Below, piece after piece: positions 37,180-49,176 of a stretch of DNA of 64,000 bases. Position 1 is the stretch's first letter. The number at the start of each line of letters is the position of its first letter. Source of the DNA: Tomocerus qinae. Its lineage: Eukaryota; Arthropoda; Collembola; Entomobryomorpha; Tomoceridae. Where the stretch lies: contig CM034549.1 in the NCBI GenBank assembly GCA_020055645.1, positions 6,138,001 to 6,202,000 on the forward strand, read 5' to 3'. The translations under genes were made by a program, and so were the position numbers. The notes beneath the pieces are model-generated. The model saw only the letters and a list, made by a program, of their open reading frames with translations. It was not told the DNA's origin and made no database searches.

Positions 37180-38203
37180 ATTTAGCCTTACGGTCCTTGT
37201 CGTTTTATAGATTACGTATACGGAATAATAAACTAACGGCAAGTCCTAACAGAAAGCTCAAGTGAAAATGAAAATATAACAGGTAAAAACCTGGAAAAAT
37301 ATACGGTGAGAATGCCAGAAAAACTCGAAAACAAGGCATTATTTAGACACCAAGGTATAAATGAAACTCGTAATTTTACAATTTTCTTCAAAAAATCTCC
37401 CCTTGCGTTTACAGCTACTAATTCACTTGCAACTAGCTCTTTGAAAAACAAAGAAATTTATAGGACAAATACAATAGTAATTCCACTCCTGAAGCGGAGA
37501 TGGAAAATATTTTAAACAATGGGAACACAAGACAAAGCTGCTATTTAGTGTTGTAAATCTTTGCAATCGTAAATACAACATTGTATTCGCTCAGTAATTG
37601 AAACTACTCTAAGTTATTTTTTGAAAATCAAAACCAGGTTAAATTGTCGTACCCATTGTAAGTAAGTAACAATTAAGAGTATAAATCTTTCGGCATTAAC
37701 AACATTTAACGGTAAAATATATTTAGCTATGTCAGTGATTGTTGTGTGAAAAAATCGCCATAATGTACAAAGTAACTGTGAAATTAAAATTTTCTGCTAT
37801 TTATGCGGAAAAGTTTGTATCCCTTTAAATGTAGGATCATCTCATTTCAAAGTTTGAATTTCCAGGTATTTAATATCTGCGGTTATCAGCACTCAAAATC
37901 TAGTTGATATTGATACGAGTGTGTATCTAGTGTTTTAGGCAAGTTGTAGGGTTGTTGCAAGAAAATTAGCGGTAAACGCACGGGAAGATTTTTTGAAGAA
38001 AATTGTAAAATTACGAGTTTCATTTAGATCTGGTATCTAAATAATGCCTTGTTTTCGAGTTTTTCTGGCATTCTCACCGTATATTTTTCCAGGTTTTTAC
38101 CTGTTATATTTTCATTTTCACTTGAGCTTTCTGTTAGGACTTGCCGTTAGTTTATTATTCCGTATACGTAATCTATAAAACGACAAGGACCGTAAGGCTA
38201 AAT
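37180..38203. repeat. Long inner inverted repeat, about 230-bp arms
   Basis: Left arm 37180-37412 and right arm 37972-38203 are reverse complements with few mismatches and small indels; markers are GGTCCTTGTCGTTTTATAG and its inverse. The spacer is about 560 bp. It lies wholly inside the 1.7-kb element, as either a second nested insertion or a part of its structure. Confidence 0.85.
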
Positions 38204-38424
38204 TTTTTTCAATTTTTTTCACCCCTGAAATTTTCCTCATTATTTATTTTTTTAAATCTGTGTAAGTGCCCTGAAATCTAATATTTTCCATCCCTGGAGT
38301 TGTTCACAGTACTCCGTATTTGCATTGAGATGTGAATGTAACTGGGATTATTGGGAATGGGAATACTACGTAACAGGAGTAAATGCATTTTTAAATCCGA
38401 CATTATTATCATTATAAATACACA

Positions 38425-38448
38425 CTCGCCAATGACGTCATTGGCGAG
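38425..38448. other. Perfect 24-bp palindrome centred on TGACGTCA
   Basis: The 24 bases are fully self-complementary, with the CRE/ATF-type octamer at the centre. It lies inside the 1.7-kb mobile element, between the inner hairpin and the right terminus. Binding is inferred from the core only. Confidence 0.6.
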
Positions 38449-38783
38449 CTTTTCCCACCCACTTTTAATTTTTTCATTTTTCCATAGGGATCTGCCTCGG
38501 GTTGGTGAAAACCGAAACCCTGTGTTAATTTACTGTAAAAAATACCCTAGTTACGTAATTAAAAATATCATAATCGACTTGTCTCCCTTTTCGACGAATT
38601 CGTACATATATGCTACCATATGCAAAAAACAGATTTGGAATAAGTTATGTCGTTGCAAAGATATACGTGCTAATAAAGTACCAATAAAATTAGTGGACGA
38701 CCAGACGACCAGACGACCAGACGATCGCCAGAGTGACAGCGACAAATTCATAAGGATACTAAGCAAAGCTTCGATCCTAATAA

Positions 38784-41607
38784 TGGTAGCACGTTCTTCT
38801 AATTCTAAATGCAATTAAGTAGTACAAAATGAACAAGCATAAATAAAACTGTATCGACATGAATTTTCTGGTTGTCTTAAAAGTATATATAAGAATATGA
38901 AAAGAATGTACTGAGTGAGAGAGGAGGAGGGGAGTTGAGGGTTAAGTATAGAGACCGGAAGACATGAAATCCGCCAGCTCATTTCTCCGACTGTGCAAAC
39001 AGGAGCCGGTGGGCTATTAACATTTCCTCGGTCTTTTCCCTCTATATATAAGCTTTGATACTTAAGTATCTCTGTATCTACATTCTATAAAGATCTTTTC
39101 TGATCTGAATGTGCAGCAATAACAAATCAACTCACTTATGCCGTTATGCTTATCAACTTCCTTAATATTTATTGCTTATAATTACTCTTATTTATAGACG
39201 ACGATTGTCTTTCCAATTTTATTTTATGGATTCATATAAATAAAACGTCATAAATCTATTTCTTGTTGTAAGTTGTTATTCAAGGGGAACATTTTGGAAC
39301 TAGAAGTATTTGTAGGTATAATGATCATACACAAGAAATTTCAGTTTTACAGAGGTACCTAACCATATAGAATTATATAAATATACATAACATACACATT
39401 ATCTAGCTAGTAGATGTAAATAAATGACATCGTATTAATTTATATTTAGTAAGTGAATAATATGAGTCATCTGAAAATGATTTTTATTTGGTGGAAATGG
39501 TCACAAACACGTAATGCACATTGTGTGTTGTAATACGATATATTTATAGAAATTGGAATGTACTTTAGGCATTGTAACGTAACACTCACTCCCATTCTCA
39601 AACACATTGCAATTTCATTACTCATTGTATCGTATCACGAGTATAATGCTGGACGACAGGAGATAAGTGTTTACTGCAATGGAAGTGAATGAATTGTCGT
39701 ATAAAATCTAATCGAAACAAACTGTAGAACACAATGGGATAATAAAAATGGTATTAATTATATTCGACGAAACGAATTCTCTACATTTTAATGCTTTTCG
39801 ATAACTTGCCAGCTTTTGTTTTATAGTTCCATTGAAAATCTTCTACAGTTCTACGTTCTACGAATGGCTTGGGGATTGACAGTAGTTAAAAAGTAATTTT
39901 AGTGAAACTATTTTATGCAATACAAATATGCTTAATAAATATTGGGAATGAGTAGAAGAACCTTTATCTGTAGTAGTAAATATGGGATATGAAAGTCAAA
40001 TGGAGTCTCCAAGCGGTTTTCATATCTACATCGGTGGGATGGGGTACTTAGAATTTCTTCGGATGAAATTGTTTGATATGGACACAGGGTGGTACTGAGG
40101 CAATCGGAAATGAGGGATTCGGGTAATTACTACGATGGCTAGTGGCTATTTATTCCAGTCTTACTTTTAAATGATCGGCTGAATGAATGATCCGAATCTG
40201 TAGGCATCTCGTAGTAGCAAGTCCAGGGAGACGTGGAGGAGGAGGAGGATGAGTCATTTTCCAGAGTCATGTGCTTGACCTATGAGTTTCCAGTTTGTTA
40301 TTTTTTGCTTCCCTGCTGGTCTTTCGCTCTCGTCATTACTAAAGTTGGCTCTGTTATTGCATGACAGAGCCACCACCCTGGAAATGAGTTGGGAAACTAT
40401 CAATTTATGGTCATCTCGTCTCTGTCTATAAATATATACCTTTAATGTTGAGTTGGAAGATGTGAAGATTAAATAGTGGACTGGAGTGTAGAGTGGATGG
40501 GTTCTGGCGGCTCCTCTCTCAATTTACAGTTGTTTTCCGTTCATCCCTCTCTTCCTTCCGTCGTCCATCCTCCTCCAGACCCCAAGAAGATCACTATCTT
40601 TATATTAGACAACTCCACTTTACTGTTATGTTATGAGATGTCTGTTGATCTCTCAAATGGCAATGGTAACCCCCTATACGCTCCCGCTTTACCATTTCGT
40701 CCAGGGTTTCTAATTTTTTGAACACATCTTCTGTCCTCCTGGTCTGGATATAATAAATAATTAATAATTAACAAGAGGTAATTTCCCCCCAGCAGGGCAG
40801 CACCAAAACAAACCTAGGGAGTTGAAGGTGCACCATAAGAATTGTAGGGAAGAAGTCAAATTATCGGTATAATAGGCAATTTTATGGTGAAAATCTTGAT
40901 GATCTGCCTTTTTAAATAAAAACTTCTTTTTTCTTCGATTTCATAGAAAGCGGGACGGAGTTTATATTCTCCAAAGCTAGAGTTTCATAAAATAGAGTCG
41001 AATCAGTAGAAACAGTTATAAAATTTGCACAAAAATATTCTACATTTCAGAAAAAGTCTTCTTCCGAATTGGAATCCCTGTTGACACTGTATTATTGTGG
41101 TAGCTATTATATGTAGTGCTGGAAATACTAAAGTGGACTGAGTGGGGAAGGCAATTGGCAATGAATGGACTCCGTGGACGGCTGCCTCGAGGGTCGAAAA
41201 AGATAAAAACTCAAAGCGACAATTTCAGGATTATCTAGAAAAACATTTTCCTTTTTAGTCTATATGAGTTTCCTGTCCAATTCAGTCGTCCAGTTCAGAT
41301 CAGAGACTATTCATAATAACACCAAACCATCTTCTGTATTCTGTAGCTGGAAAGGCGGTAGAAAAACGGGATGCTATATTTTCTGAACATCTCAAGTAAA
41401 CAAGGGAGTAGGAGTACGTATAAAGTTATAGGGAATGGGAAGTTCCAGAAATGTTCTTCGGAGCTTAGCCAGCTAAACTGATGAAAGTAGAAGAAAGTAT
41501 TTTGAGTTTTTTAGTGTTTGTGCGTGTCGGAGAAATGCAATGACGAGAGAGCAATTCCTGGAGAGGAAGTGTCCGATGTTGATGTGAGTTGATTTTGTTT
41601 TTGTTAG
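38784..41607. other. Non-coding DNA upstream of the Beat-like exons
   Basis: No coding exon supported; the acceptor at 41601-41607 shows that this is intron at least at its 3' end. The 81-codon frame at 40476-40721 lacks a signal peptide and does not end in a matching donor. By the phase of the first visible Beat exon (it completes a split codon), an upstream coding exon must exist further 5'. Confidence 0.5.
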
Positions 41608-43150
41608 ATTTGATCGAGAGTCTGAAACTGAGTGGGACGGTCATCCCGTTCTACGGAGTTCTAAACGGAGCGGAAGTTCTCGAGTGCAATTTCAACCTGG
41701 AGAACGATTCTTTGTACGCCCTCAAATGGTACAAGGTAAGGTCATAAGAAATGCTAAAAACATTTCTCCAGGGAATACTCAAAAACTGGAAATGAAATAA
41801 CAGAGTATAAAATATTTTATAGGATGGTCACGAATTCTTCCGCTTCAAACCGACTGACAGCCCACCCATTACAGTCTTCCCGCTCACCGGTGTCACTGTC
41901 AACGTAATCAAACACACTACTCTCAACTTTTTATCTTTATTCGCCGAACTCTTTCTAATTTAATTTTTCATTTCTGCTGTTTACACTTCTCTGGTTCTCC
42001 ATCATTTAAATCGTTATTCATTTTTTACTTTTCCCGCTTAATTTACTGCTTGATTTATAGCTGTTTAAAATTATGCTACTGTTTGTTTTCAGGAAAACTC
42101 TTCGTCACTACACAGAGTGGAGTTGGCACCTATCAGTTTGCTGAGCAAAGGAGTTTATCGTTGTGAGATTTCTGCAGACGCCCCTTCCTTTCAAACCGTT
42201 TTCGAGGACCACTACATGAGCATCATGGGTAAAATCTCTATTAAAAGATTAAAAATCATAATGTTTATTAATATTAATGTAATATTAATGATAATAAAAT
42301 TATGATGACAATTGACAACAGCTCTGCCACACAAAGGACCAACGCTGACCAGAATTCATCCGTGGTACAATCTCGGAGACAATTTCACTGCGAATTGTTT
42401 AGTGGAGAAAAGCTTCCCAGCTCCACAACTCATCTGGCTTCTAAACAACGCTCAAGTAACTTTTTTAAATTTATTTAATTTCCCCTTTGAAATCAAAAAC
42501 CACATTTTGAAGACGTAACTGCATTCTGTTAATTTTTCTCATCAAAATACCTAAAACGCAATTATTTCAATTCATTTCCCCTCATTTTTGTTCCCCAATC
42601 GCAACCTGTGAATGTGAATGCAAGAGTTGTTGCTTTAGGGGTATTTTTACACAGCGGTTATATTTTTACCGCTGTTACTTTTTAAACATCCAATGACCCA
42701 ATTTCATAATATATTATTTATAAGAAATATATAAAAATTGTTAGAGTTGACAATGTTTTGAAAAGTTGGTGGATACGGAAGTGACTGCATGTAAAAGTTT
42801 CTTTGTGGTTGTTGCAGGTAGATCCTGAGGCATGTGAGTGTGTGACATCGGAAACGTCAGAATCGGGGAAAGCTATTGATGGGACAATGTTCTACTCTTC
42901 CAAAAGCCAACTTTACTTCCGTTTGGACAGCCACTACTTTCGAGACGGATCTCTCGTCGTCGAGTGCAAAGCCGTCTTCCCCAAATCAACTGTCGTCCTC
43001 AGAGATATTTACCAGTCCAATATTAAAGCTGGATTCGGCTACCAATACGCTGACACTTTGTCTATCGCTCCTACTCCTCCTCATCTACATTCCATGCCCA
43101 TCATGTCACTCCTCCCTATTACATACATCTTCACTAGTTTTCTGTCGTAG
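41608..43150 (+). CDS. beat-like: Beaten-path (Beat) family immunoglobulin protein, 5' exon missing
   Basis: Beat proteins are secreted or GPI-linked two-Ig-domain guidance molecules that bind Sidestep-family receptors. Five exons are visible: 41608-41735, 41823-41903, 42093-42228, 42322-42455 and 42818-43150, coding for about 269 residues. All joins keep phase. The first Ig domain has the family signature: a Cys followed by NFNLENDSLYALKWYK, then DGHEFFRF, a V-FPLTGVTVN strand, and GVYRCEISADAPSFQTV. The second Ig-like domain starts at GDNFTANCLVEKSFPAPQLIW and closes at SLVVECKAVFP. The C-terminus is hydrophobic (MSLLPITYIFTSFLS), consistent with a GPI signal. The first exon, with the signal peptide, was not found; exon 1 here begins mid-codon after an acceptor, so it lies upstream, possibly many kilobases away. 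I cannot say which Beat paralogue this is. Confidence 0.9.
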
Positions 43151-43273
43151 TATATTTATATGTTTATATATTTCTTTAGCTAACTGTTATTATATTGTAA
43201 AATTGTAATATTACCCCATGTGTCCACTCGGTCGACGGGATTTTGTACATCTGCACAATACTTACTGCATAAT

Positions 43274-43279
43274 AATAAA
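43274..43279 (+). terminator. Candidate polyadenylation signal of the Beat-like gene
   Basis: AATAAA about 125 bases after the stop at 43150; a second AATAAA lies at 43370-43375. Confidence 0.4.
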
Positions 43280-44170
43280 TTATGATATAATAATAATGAT
43301 TGAAAATTAAGGACACAATGAAGTAGGTTAATAATTGATACTATTAAATACTATTATTATGATGAATATAATAAATACTGTAAAGTAGATAGTAGATAAT
43401 AACTTAAAGTCACATTGAAACATTTAAGGTTGGCTTTACGAATTACGAGGCAATTTGAGAAGTAGGAAACCACAACTAACTAAAGCAGAATCTTGTACAA
43501 TATTTTCCCAATATGCTGCCAATTTTTCATCAAACATCGAATCTTCAAAAGAAACTGTTTTGGTTCTTCTACTTCTACTTCTCCTCCATTTTGTACTTTG
43601 TATTGTTTGTACTATAATACATGACAGTATCGTAAATGGTTTATAATATGTACTTATGATTTGAAACATAAAAATCTTGCTCGTTTCTTGACTTGGTGAT
43701 TTACAAATCTAACTTCTATAATATTACATTTATAAAATCTAGGACGGAGATGAGATGTTGATTTTCATTTAGTTCACGCACTCAATCAGGAATCGCCATC
43801 ATTTTTGTGGATTCAGCTTTGAAAGTATTTGTACATATATTAGAATCATTTAATTTAGTAAAAGTATATTATGTGCTATAATATAATTTATCGCATAAAC
43901 AATTAAGACTTAATCGTCTGAAACCTTGATTTTCTGTCAAAACAAATGATAAATTAAATAATTAATAGACTCCAGAGATTACAATATACCTATAAAAGTA
44001 TTAAATCAAATAATCAAATAACTTATTATAAAACATTATCGTATTATTACAATTTAGATAGAGCTGGACAAAACCAGGACAAAACGAACAGAAATTAGCA
44101 TTCGTTAGCATTTCACCAAAGTTAAATCGTCACCAAAATAAAAGTGATTCTTGAAAGTTTGGTCAAGGTA
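43280..44170. other. 3' flank of the Beat-like gene, no gene recognised
   Basis: AT-rich non-coding sequence. A 77-codon open frame on the - strand (43669-43436) has no motif and no splice-linked partner. Confidence 0.4.
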
Positions 44171-44490
44171 TTGTTGTCGTACTGAAACATCTACGTACAG
44201 GGCAGGACACGATCCATTATCGTCATGTTAACAGTAAGATTATTGACTTTTGTCGAAGTCAAACCAATTTAATCTGTTTTTCACACCCCTATGGAAACAG
44301 CCTACCTATATCCAAAATGACTTTCTCACAGGGCAGGAGGTTGTGACAGCCTCACATACGTTGTTTTTAATTTAGCATAGGCCTTATGGGGGACAGCTCT
44401 GACTTCGACAAAAGTCAATAATTTTACTGTTTACATGACGATAATGGATCGTGTCCTGCCCTGTACGTAGACCTTTCACTGGGACAACAA
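44171..44490. mobile_element. TA-flanked MITE with long terminal inverted repeats
   Basis: A 320-bp element flanked by TA on each side (44169-44170 and 44491-44492). The ends TTGTTGTC and GACAACAA begin inverted repeats that run about 95 bp (44171-44263 and 44399-44490), with a well conserved block TACGTACAGGGCAGGACACG. TA duplication and palindromic structure fit a Tc1/mariner-mobilised MITE. No coding capacity. Confidence 0.88.
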
Positions 44491-45590
44491 TAACATAAAT
44501 TCAACAAAATCCTTCTCTTAATTTTATGGCGGAGATAAGATCTATTCGTCATTATCATTAATCATACATATTATTATACGGGAAACTACTCCAAGAAAAT
44601 AATCTAATAGTATCTGTAGACAAAACATTAATTTTATTTTCATGACATTTTGGGGTGGGTAAAATAGTTTTAATTACAGGTAAACACTTTGAAGAAGGCA
44701 GTAACGGCGAATGTTCTTCTGAGGTACATTATCGTGCGTGCATTATGTGCAAAATTCATCCGCATCGTTATATGCAATATTGCTATTTAGCGGTGAAATA
44801 GGTTATTTGGTTATAATAATATTAGTATGATGAGTATGACTTTAAATAAAGTACGCTTTTTAACCACAAATAATCAAAATTAATTTTAAAAAATGGAAGA
44901 AAAGGATGGAATGAAAAGAATCGAGCATCGAGTGCTGCGTCAGGTACCATGCAGTCATACACATTGGACTCCAGCATTTTACTGATTTTATGTTCAGGTA
45001 GGTATCTATTTATAGTAGGTAGTTGTAGTTTGTAAGTTTGTTTTTATTAATGACCGTAATAAATGATATTTAATTGCGTATTGAATATCTTTTGCACCGT
45101 GTATGGGTGATTGGCCTTCTCATGGGGTACAAAATATCTTTGTGGTGGTTGTAAATGAATATATTATTTATCCATGATGCAACATCAAATATGAAATTTT
45201 ATGATTACCGAAAAAGATTGAATGAATTAGAAATTTGAAAGTCACATACTACTAACAACTAAAAAATTGTTGAATCATCATCACGTGATAGTATCAGTAA
45301 TTCGAGTGTTTATATTATATTTCATTTCCTGATATAACCATTTAAATAACCTGAATACCTACTATGTTACACTACTACTTACAACTACAATACAACGTTA
45401 CAAGCTACAACAACTCTACTCTCATCTGCTTATAAGCGTACAAATACTACAAAACAAAGTAGTAGTAGTAATTAAATGTTTTAGTGTATTGTGCACATTT
45501 CTAGTAGTATTTCATAGTTAATTTTTAGTACATCCATCCTTACGAAACGTCACACTGAGTACAAACGAGTATAGGTAAATTAAAGTTTTA
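44491..45590. other. Non-coding DNA, no gene recognised
   Basis: AT-rich sequence with TAG/CTA simple tracts. No exon, RNA gene or longer repeat supported. Confidence 0.4.
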
Positions 45591-45667
45591 AATAATGTAC
45601 CCCAACGCATACCTTAATGTGCTAACTTTAGTACATGGAGGTATGCATTGGGTTGGGGTACATTATT
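45591..45667. repeat. Short palindromic element
   Basis: AATAATGTACCCCAACGCAT at 45591-45610 is mirrored in reverse near 45645-45667, with arms of about 27 bp containing one small insertion and a loop of about 20 bases. It resembles the terminal pair of a very short MITE. Confidence 0.75.
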
Positions 45668-48088
45668 GAAAACATTAATAAGAAAAGCAATTAAAGCAGA
45701 CATCTCAAGTCCAACTGTCGAAGAAGTCAAAATTAAGTTTTTGAAAGAGCAGATATTGTACCCGCTACTACGAGCTACTTTAAATAATAGCTTCTTAAGA
45801 TTTTAATAACCACCAATCTAAAGAGCTAAGATTTATAAGGTAGTTTCACTTTCACTTAAGATCCTATAATCTATTAATAGTTTTAATAGTAAGTAATACA
45901 ATGTCCATTAAGGTAAAGGTAACCTTGTGTAAATGTAAGGTGTTTTGACTGTTTTGGTGTATAGTAATAGTTCTTCGGTCGGTTTGTACTTTATTATTAT
46001 GAGAAGATGATAGATAACATAAAAGACTCGTGAAAGACATTCAAAAGAGTTCCTAAGAGTAGCTTTATGAATACACATTATTTTATGAGATGAGAATTGA
46101 GAAACAGAAATAGAAAAGGGGGCGAGTTAATATTCTCAGCTTATTTCATCCGCCGCCCCTGAGTTAAAGCGGCAATTTAAATTTCTATTTGGGACACGTT
46201 CCTAAAACAAGTATTCAAACAACAGGGTAGGATTTCACATTCCCAAGGGTATATCCATATGAAATGTTGCAATTTGTGGGAGTGGGGGAGGGCATCATTT
46301 ATTTGACAATCCATTGATTCTGACATAGATTATGGAAGTGAAAAGGCTACAAACGTTACCCGCTGAGGACCTGTTAACATGGCTAGGATAAGACAATGTT
46401 GCAATTTCATTGGTTCTTCCTATACAATGTTTCGTAACAGAGTTTATGTAAGATCTTCACTTCTGAATGGCTTATAAGTTTTAATTAATTAAATTTTAAT
46501 CACTATTACATGTAATGTAATCGTAGACTTTTGTTACGTGTATGTATGTGTATCGCATGTATCTATACTAGGGCCTCAACACTTCCGTTAATTTCGAAAG
46601 ATTGTAATGTTAACCCAGAGCAGAGTGAAGTTCTTTAAAAAAATATCTAAGTTAAAGTCTTGAAGTCCTAGTTAAATGTGTATATGTTAAATATATAAGA
46701 ATAGTCTTAATTGATTGAACTGTGCACTACAATCATTTAAATCATTCAAAATTTTTAAACCACGATGATTGAAATTAATTGCAACTGAGTTTTATCTGAA
46801 TCTGAAAGTCAAATTGAATGAGTAGTTAACACATTACATAAATTAATGTCCAAGAAAGAAGGGGAGGAGCTTATAGTGTTGGGCACAACAGGTTCTTCCA
46901 GAAATTCCTGATGCCTGTGTCCGATGGAAAACAACAAATCAGAATATATTACACCGTCATTTCTGACTCTTCCTTTGTGCGAGTTTGATTTGTACTTCAT
47001 AGTTCTAACAGTATACACAGTAACAGACTATACAATTTGCGACAACACTTTAAAAGAGAATTGTTTGGGAAATCTCTCAACCCCTCTCCTGCAAAGGACG
47101 ATTTAGTTGGTATACTTACATTATACAGCGTACAACCTTTACTTTATTATACTGACATTAGTAGAACTTTACACCTATATAGCGCAGTAATAAATTCAAT
47201 GACATTAAACTTAAAGCCGGGCATATGGTAAAGGGAGGGATTCGTTTAGTTTTAGCCATTGATTATTAATAATTATTAAAATTTGTGACTTCCTCCCTAC
47301 TATGACTAGATTCGTGCCCAGGCACCTCTCTAATGATACATGTATTCAATTGTATTCAGCTATTCAGCTCAACAGCTTCGTTAAAGATTGTTTCTAATCA
47401 GAGTCCAACCAAACTCCACACCACACACACTACACAGTACACACAGAGCACTTTACAGATTATCACAGATGGACATGGAATGGACCATTGACTTCCAATA
47501 CCAACTACTAAAGATATCAGCTGAATATAATATCAACAGCTAAAGATATCAGGTGGGCTTATTCAGCATTTTAGTTACACTATAATAATCGCATTATTAA
47601 AACATATTATATTATAACAGAAACATATTTATACTAATTCAGATTGGTCGATCATTATATGTTATAATATTATTTATTATGCAAAGTACAAAGGGTCATG
47701 TTATGCTCATGTGAACACAAATATTTATTACGATAACTTGAGATAACATTCAATTCCCTCGGTCACGTAAATCAGCATTTATATATGATCAGTTAATATG
47801 CTTGATCAAAGGAAATACAATACCACAATTTATGACCAATAATACCAATATACCAAGGGCTATTTAAAATTTAAAAGCATACAATAATGTGTTGAGTTGA
47901 CTTAATTGAATGTTAAACTTCAAAGTTTGAAATTTTAGGATTTCTTTATCGGTAGATATTTTTAATTTTGTGTCTGCTGCCTGAAAAGATTGCTGTTTTG
48001 ATTTCGGGAATGTCTTTTTGTATAAAATATTGGTTTTGTATGTGCCGCAGTTGAAGATGACATGTCGGATGCTGGTACAATACTATTC
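45668..48088. other. Non-coding DNA, no gene recognised
   Basis: AT-rich, with no frame showing motifs or splice-bounded continuity. Frames at 46809-47231 of both strands are short and overlapping, and look like chance. Confidence 0.4.
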
Positions 48089-48160
48089 AACGGTGACAAC
48101 CAAAATTAAATGCATTTAAAACTATTGTTAAATAAGGCATTTTTATTCAATCCAGCCCCT
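48089..48160. repeat. Partial copy of the GTCAACGGTGACA repeat family
   Basis: TTCAACGGTGACAACCAAAA followed by GCATTTAAAACT matches one end of the elements at 19413 and 58281. The other end was not found, so this is probably a truncated copy. Confidence 0.5.
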
Positions 48161-48824
48161 ATTCAATCCAGCATCTTTGCTAAAATTTAGGAAAAGCAAA
48201 AAACAAGGGAAAATTAAATTTTTATTTGGTTCTTTTATAGGGATCTAATTATGTTGTGATATCCATAATCACAGCCGTTTAAAACCCGCATATTCAGCAT
48301 TTGCGCCACGGCAGACAAGCTAATTGATTTCAAAAATATCCTCGTCTAGAAATGTCCATCCGAAAAAGAAATAATATGAACTTATTTGTTCTTCCACACT
48401 TCAATTCAAACTTACTCAAACTGAAGTTAGTGAGTTAAACCAGAAGAATGAGCCAACTAAAGAATTAATTAATTGTATTCAAATTATCAATTCTGCAAAC
48501 AACAACCACATCACATCCATTTGAAAACCAGATCACAGGTAATAATCATTTGACTTATAATAATAATTAGTATTTCGTAATATTGAACACACTTCGACCG
48601 TAAGAATGAGTAATTCAAACTGAATATCATTCTATAGAGAATGAATAATTGGAAAAACTATTCGTTTTTAAGATTAAGATTTATTTGTTCGAAAATCATC
48701 CAACCAAGGTTTAAGTAACTGGAACTCTTATATTTCCATGTTAAAATCTTCTGCTGCTATAACATGACATGTAATGTAATATGTAGGTGTAATGTAGAAT
48801 GTAGGCATGTAGGTGCCTGTGGAC

Positions 48825-49058
48825 ATGGGCATAAAAAACTGTATTAATGGACTTCTAAAATTCGTACCTCGAGTGACGGTTCAAGGCCAATATGTTGGAT
48901 TTTCCATTGGAGAGGGAGGAAATTTGATGCAGTGCAGATTTAGTTCTTTGCTGTCAATAGACAATAACATTCCCATTGGAGTAAGTTGCAAGGAAAGTAT
49001 CGATGTTTCTAAGGTTCTAGAGTTTACGAATTTTAGAAAACAGTCAACATTTTCATAG
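48825..49058 (+). other. Weak open frame, 77 codons, status unclear
   Basis: An ATG frame beginning MGIKNCINGLLKFVPRV, with a protein-like composition including two Cys and several Gly. It ends 118 bases before the start of the Cys-rich secreted gene. No signal peptide, motif or clear splice sites link it to that gene. It could be a decayed exon or chance; I would not treat it as a gene without transcript support. Confidence 0.2.
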
Positions 49059-49176
49059 CCCCAAAGTCTTAGGTGTGGTTGATGGGGTGGACGAAAAAGA
49101 AATAAAAGAAAACGTCAACGATTAATTACCATTTTACGCCCATTTGGCTGCTAATTTAAGCAAAGAAACAGAAAGA

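Larger units (their letters stand above)
36887..38605. mobile_element. 1.7-kb non-autonomous DNA element with nested inverted repeats
   Basis: The element interrupts copy B and is flanked by ATAT on both sides (36883-36886 and 38606-38609), while the empty site in copy A (34639-34652) has one. The outer terminal inverted repeats are about 45 bp, start GTAC, and share the block GGACAAGTCGATTATGATAT. An inner pair of longer arms, 37180-37412 and 37972-38203, about 230 bp each, forms a large hairpin. No transposase-like ORF was recognised; the longest frames are shadows in the hairpin arms. Confidence 0.85.
34921..38783. repeat. Two-kilobase repeat unit, copy B, interrupted
   Basis: Second copy of the unit at 32614-34821, starting with the same AATAAACTGTTGGC and ending with the same AAGCTTCGATCCTAATA. 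It lies only about 100 bp downstream in the same orientation. It is split by a 248-bp hAT-type MITE (35283-35530) and by a 1,719-bp element (36887-38605). Its two internal 280-bp subunits correspond to 35945-36220 and 36226-36500. Confidence 0.8.

Noticed and set aside
36887-38605. Possible protein-coding content (transposase) in the 1.7-kb element
   Set aside because: The only frames of 60-75 codons fall in the inverted arms and mirror each other; no DDE-type or zinc-finger motif is visible.
43436-43669. 77-codon - strand frame downstream of the Beat-like gene
   Set aside because: Lies in the probable 3' UTR of the + strand gene, with no motif or splice partner.
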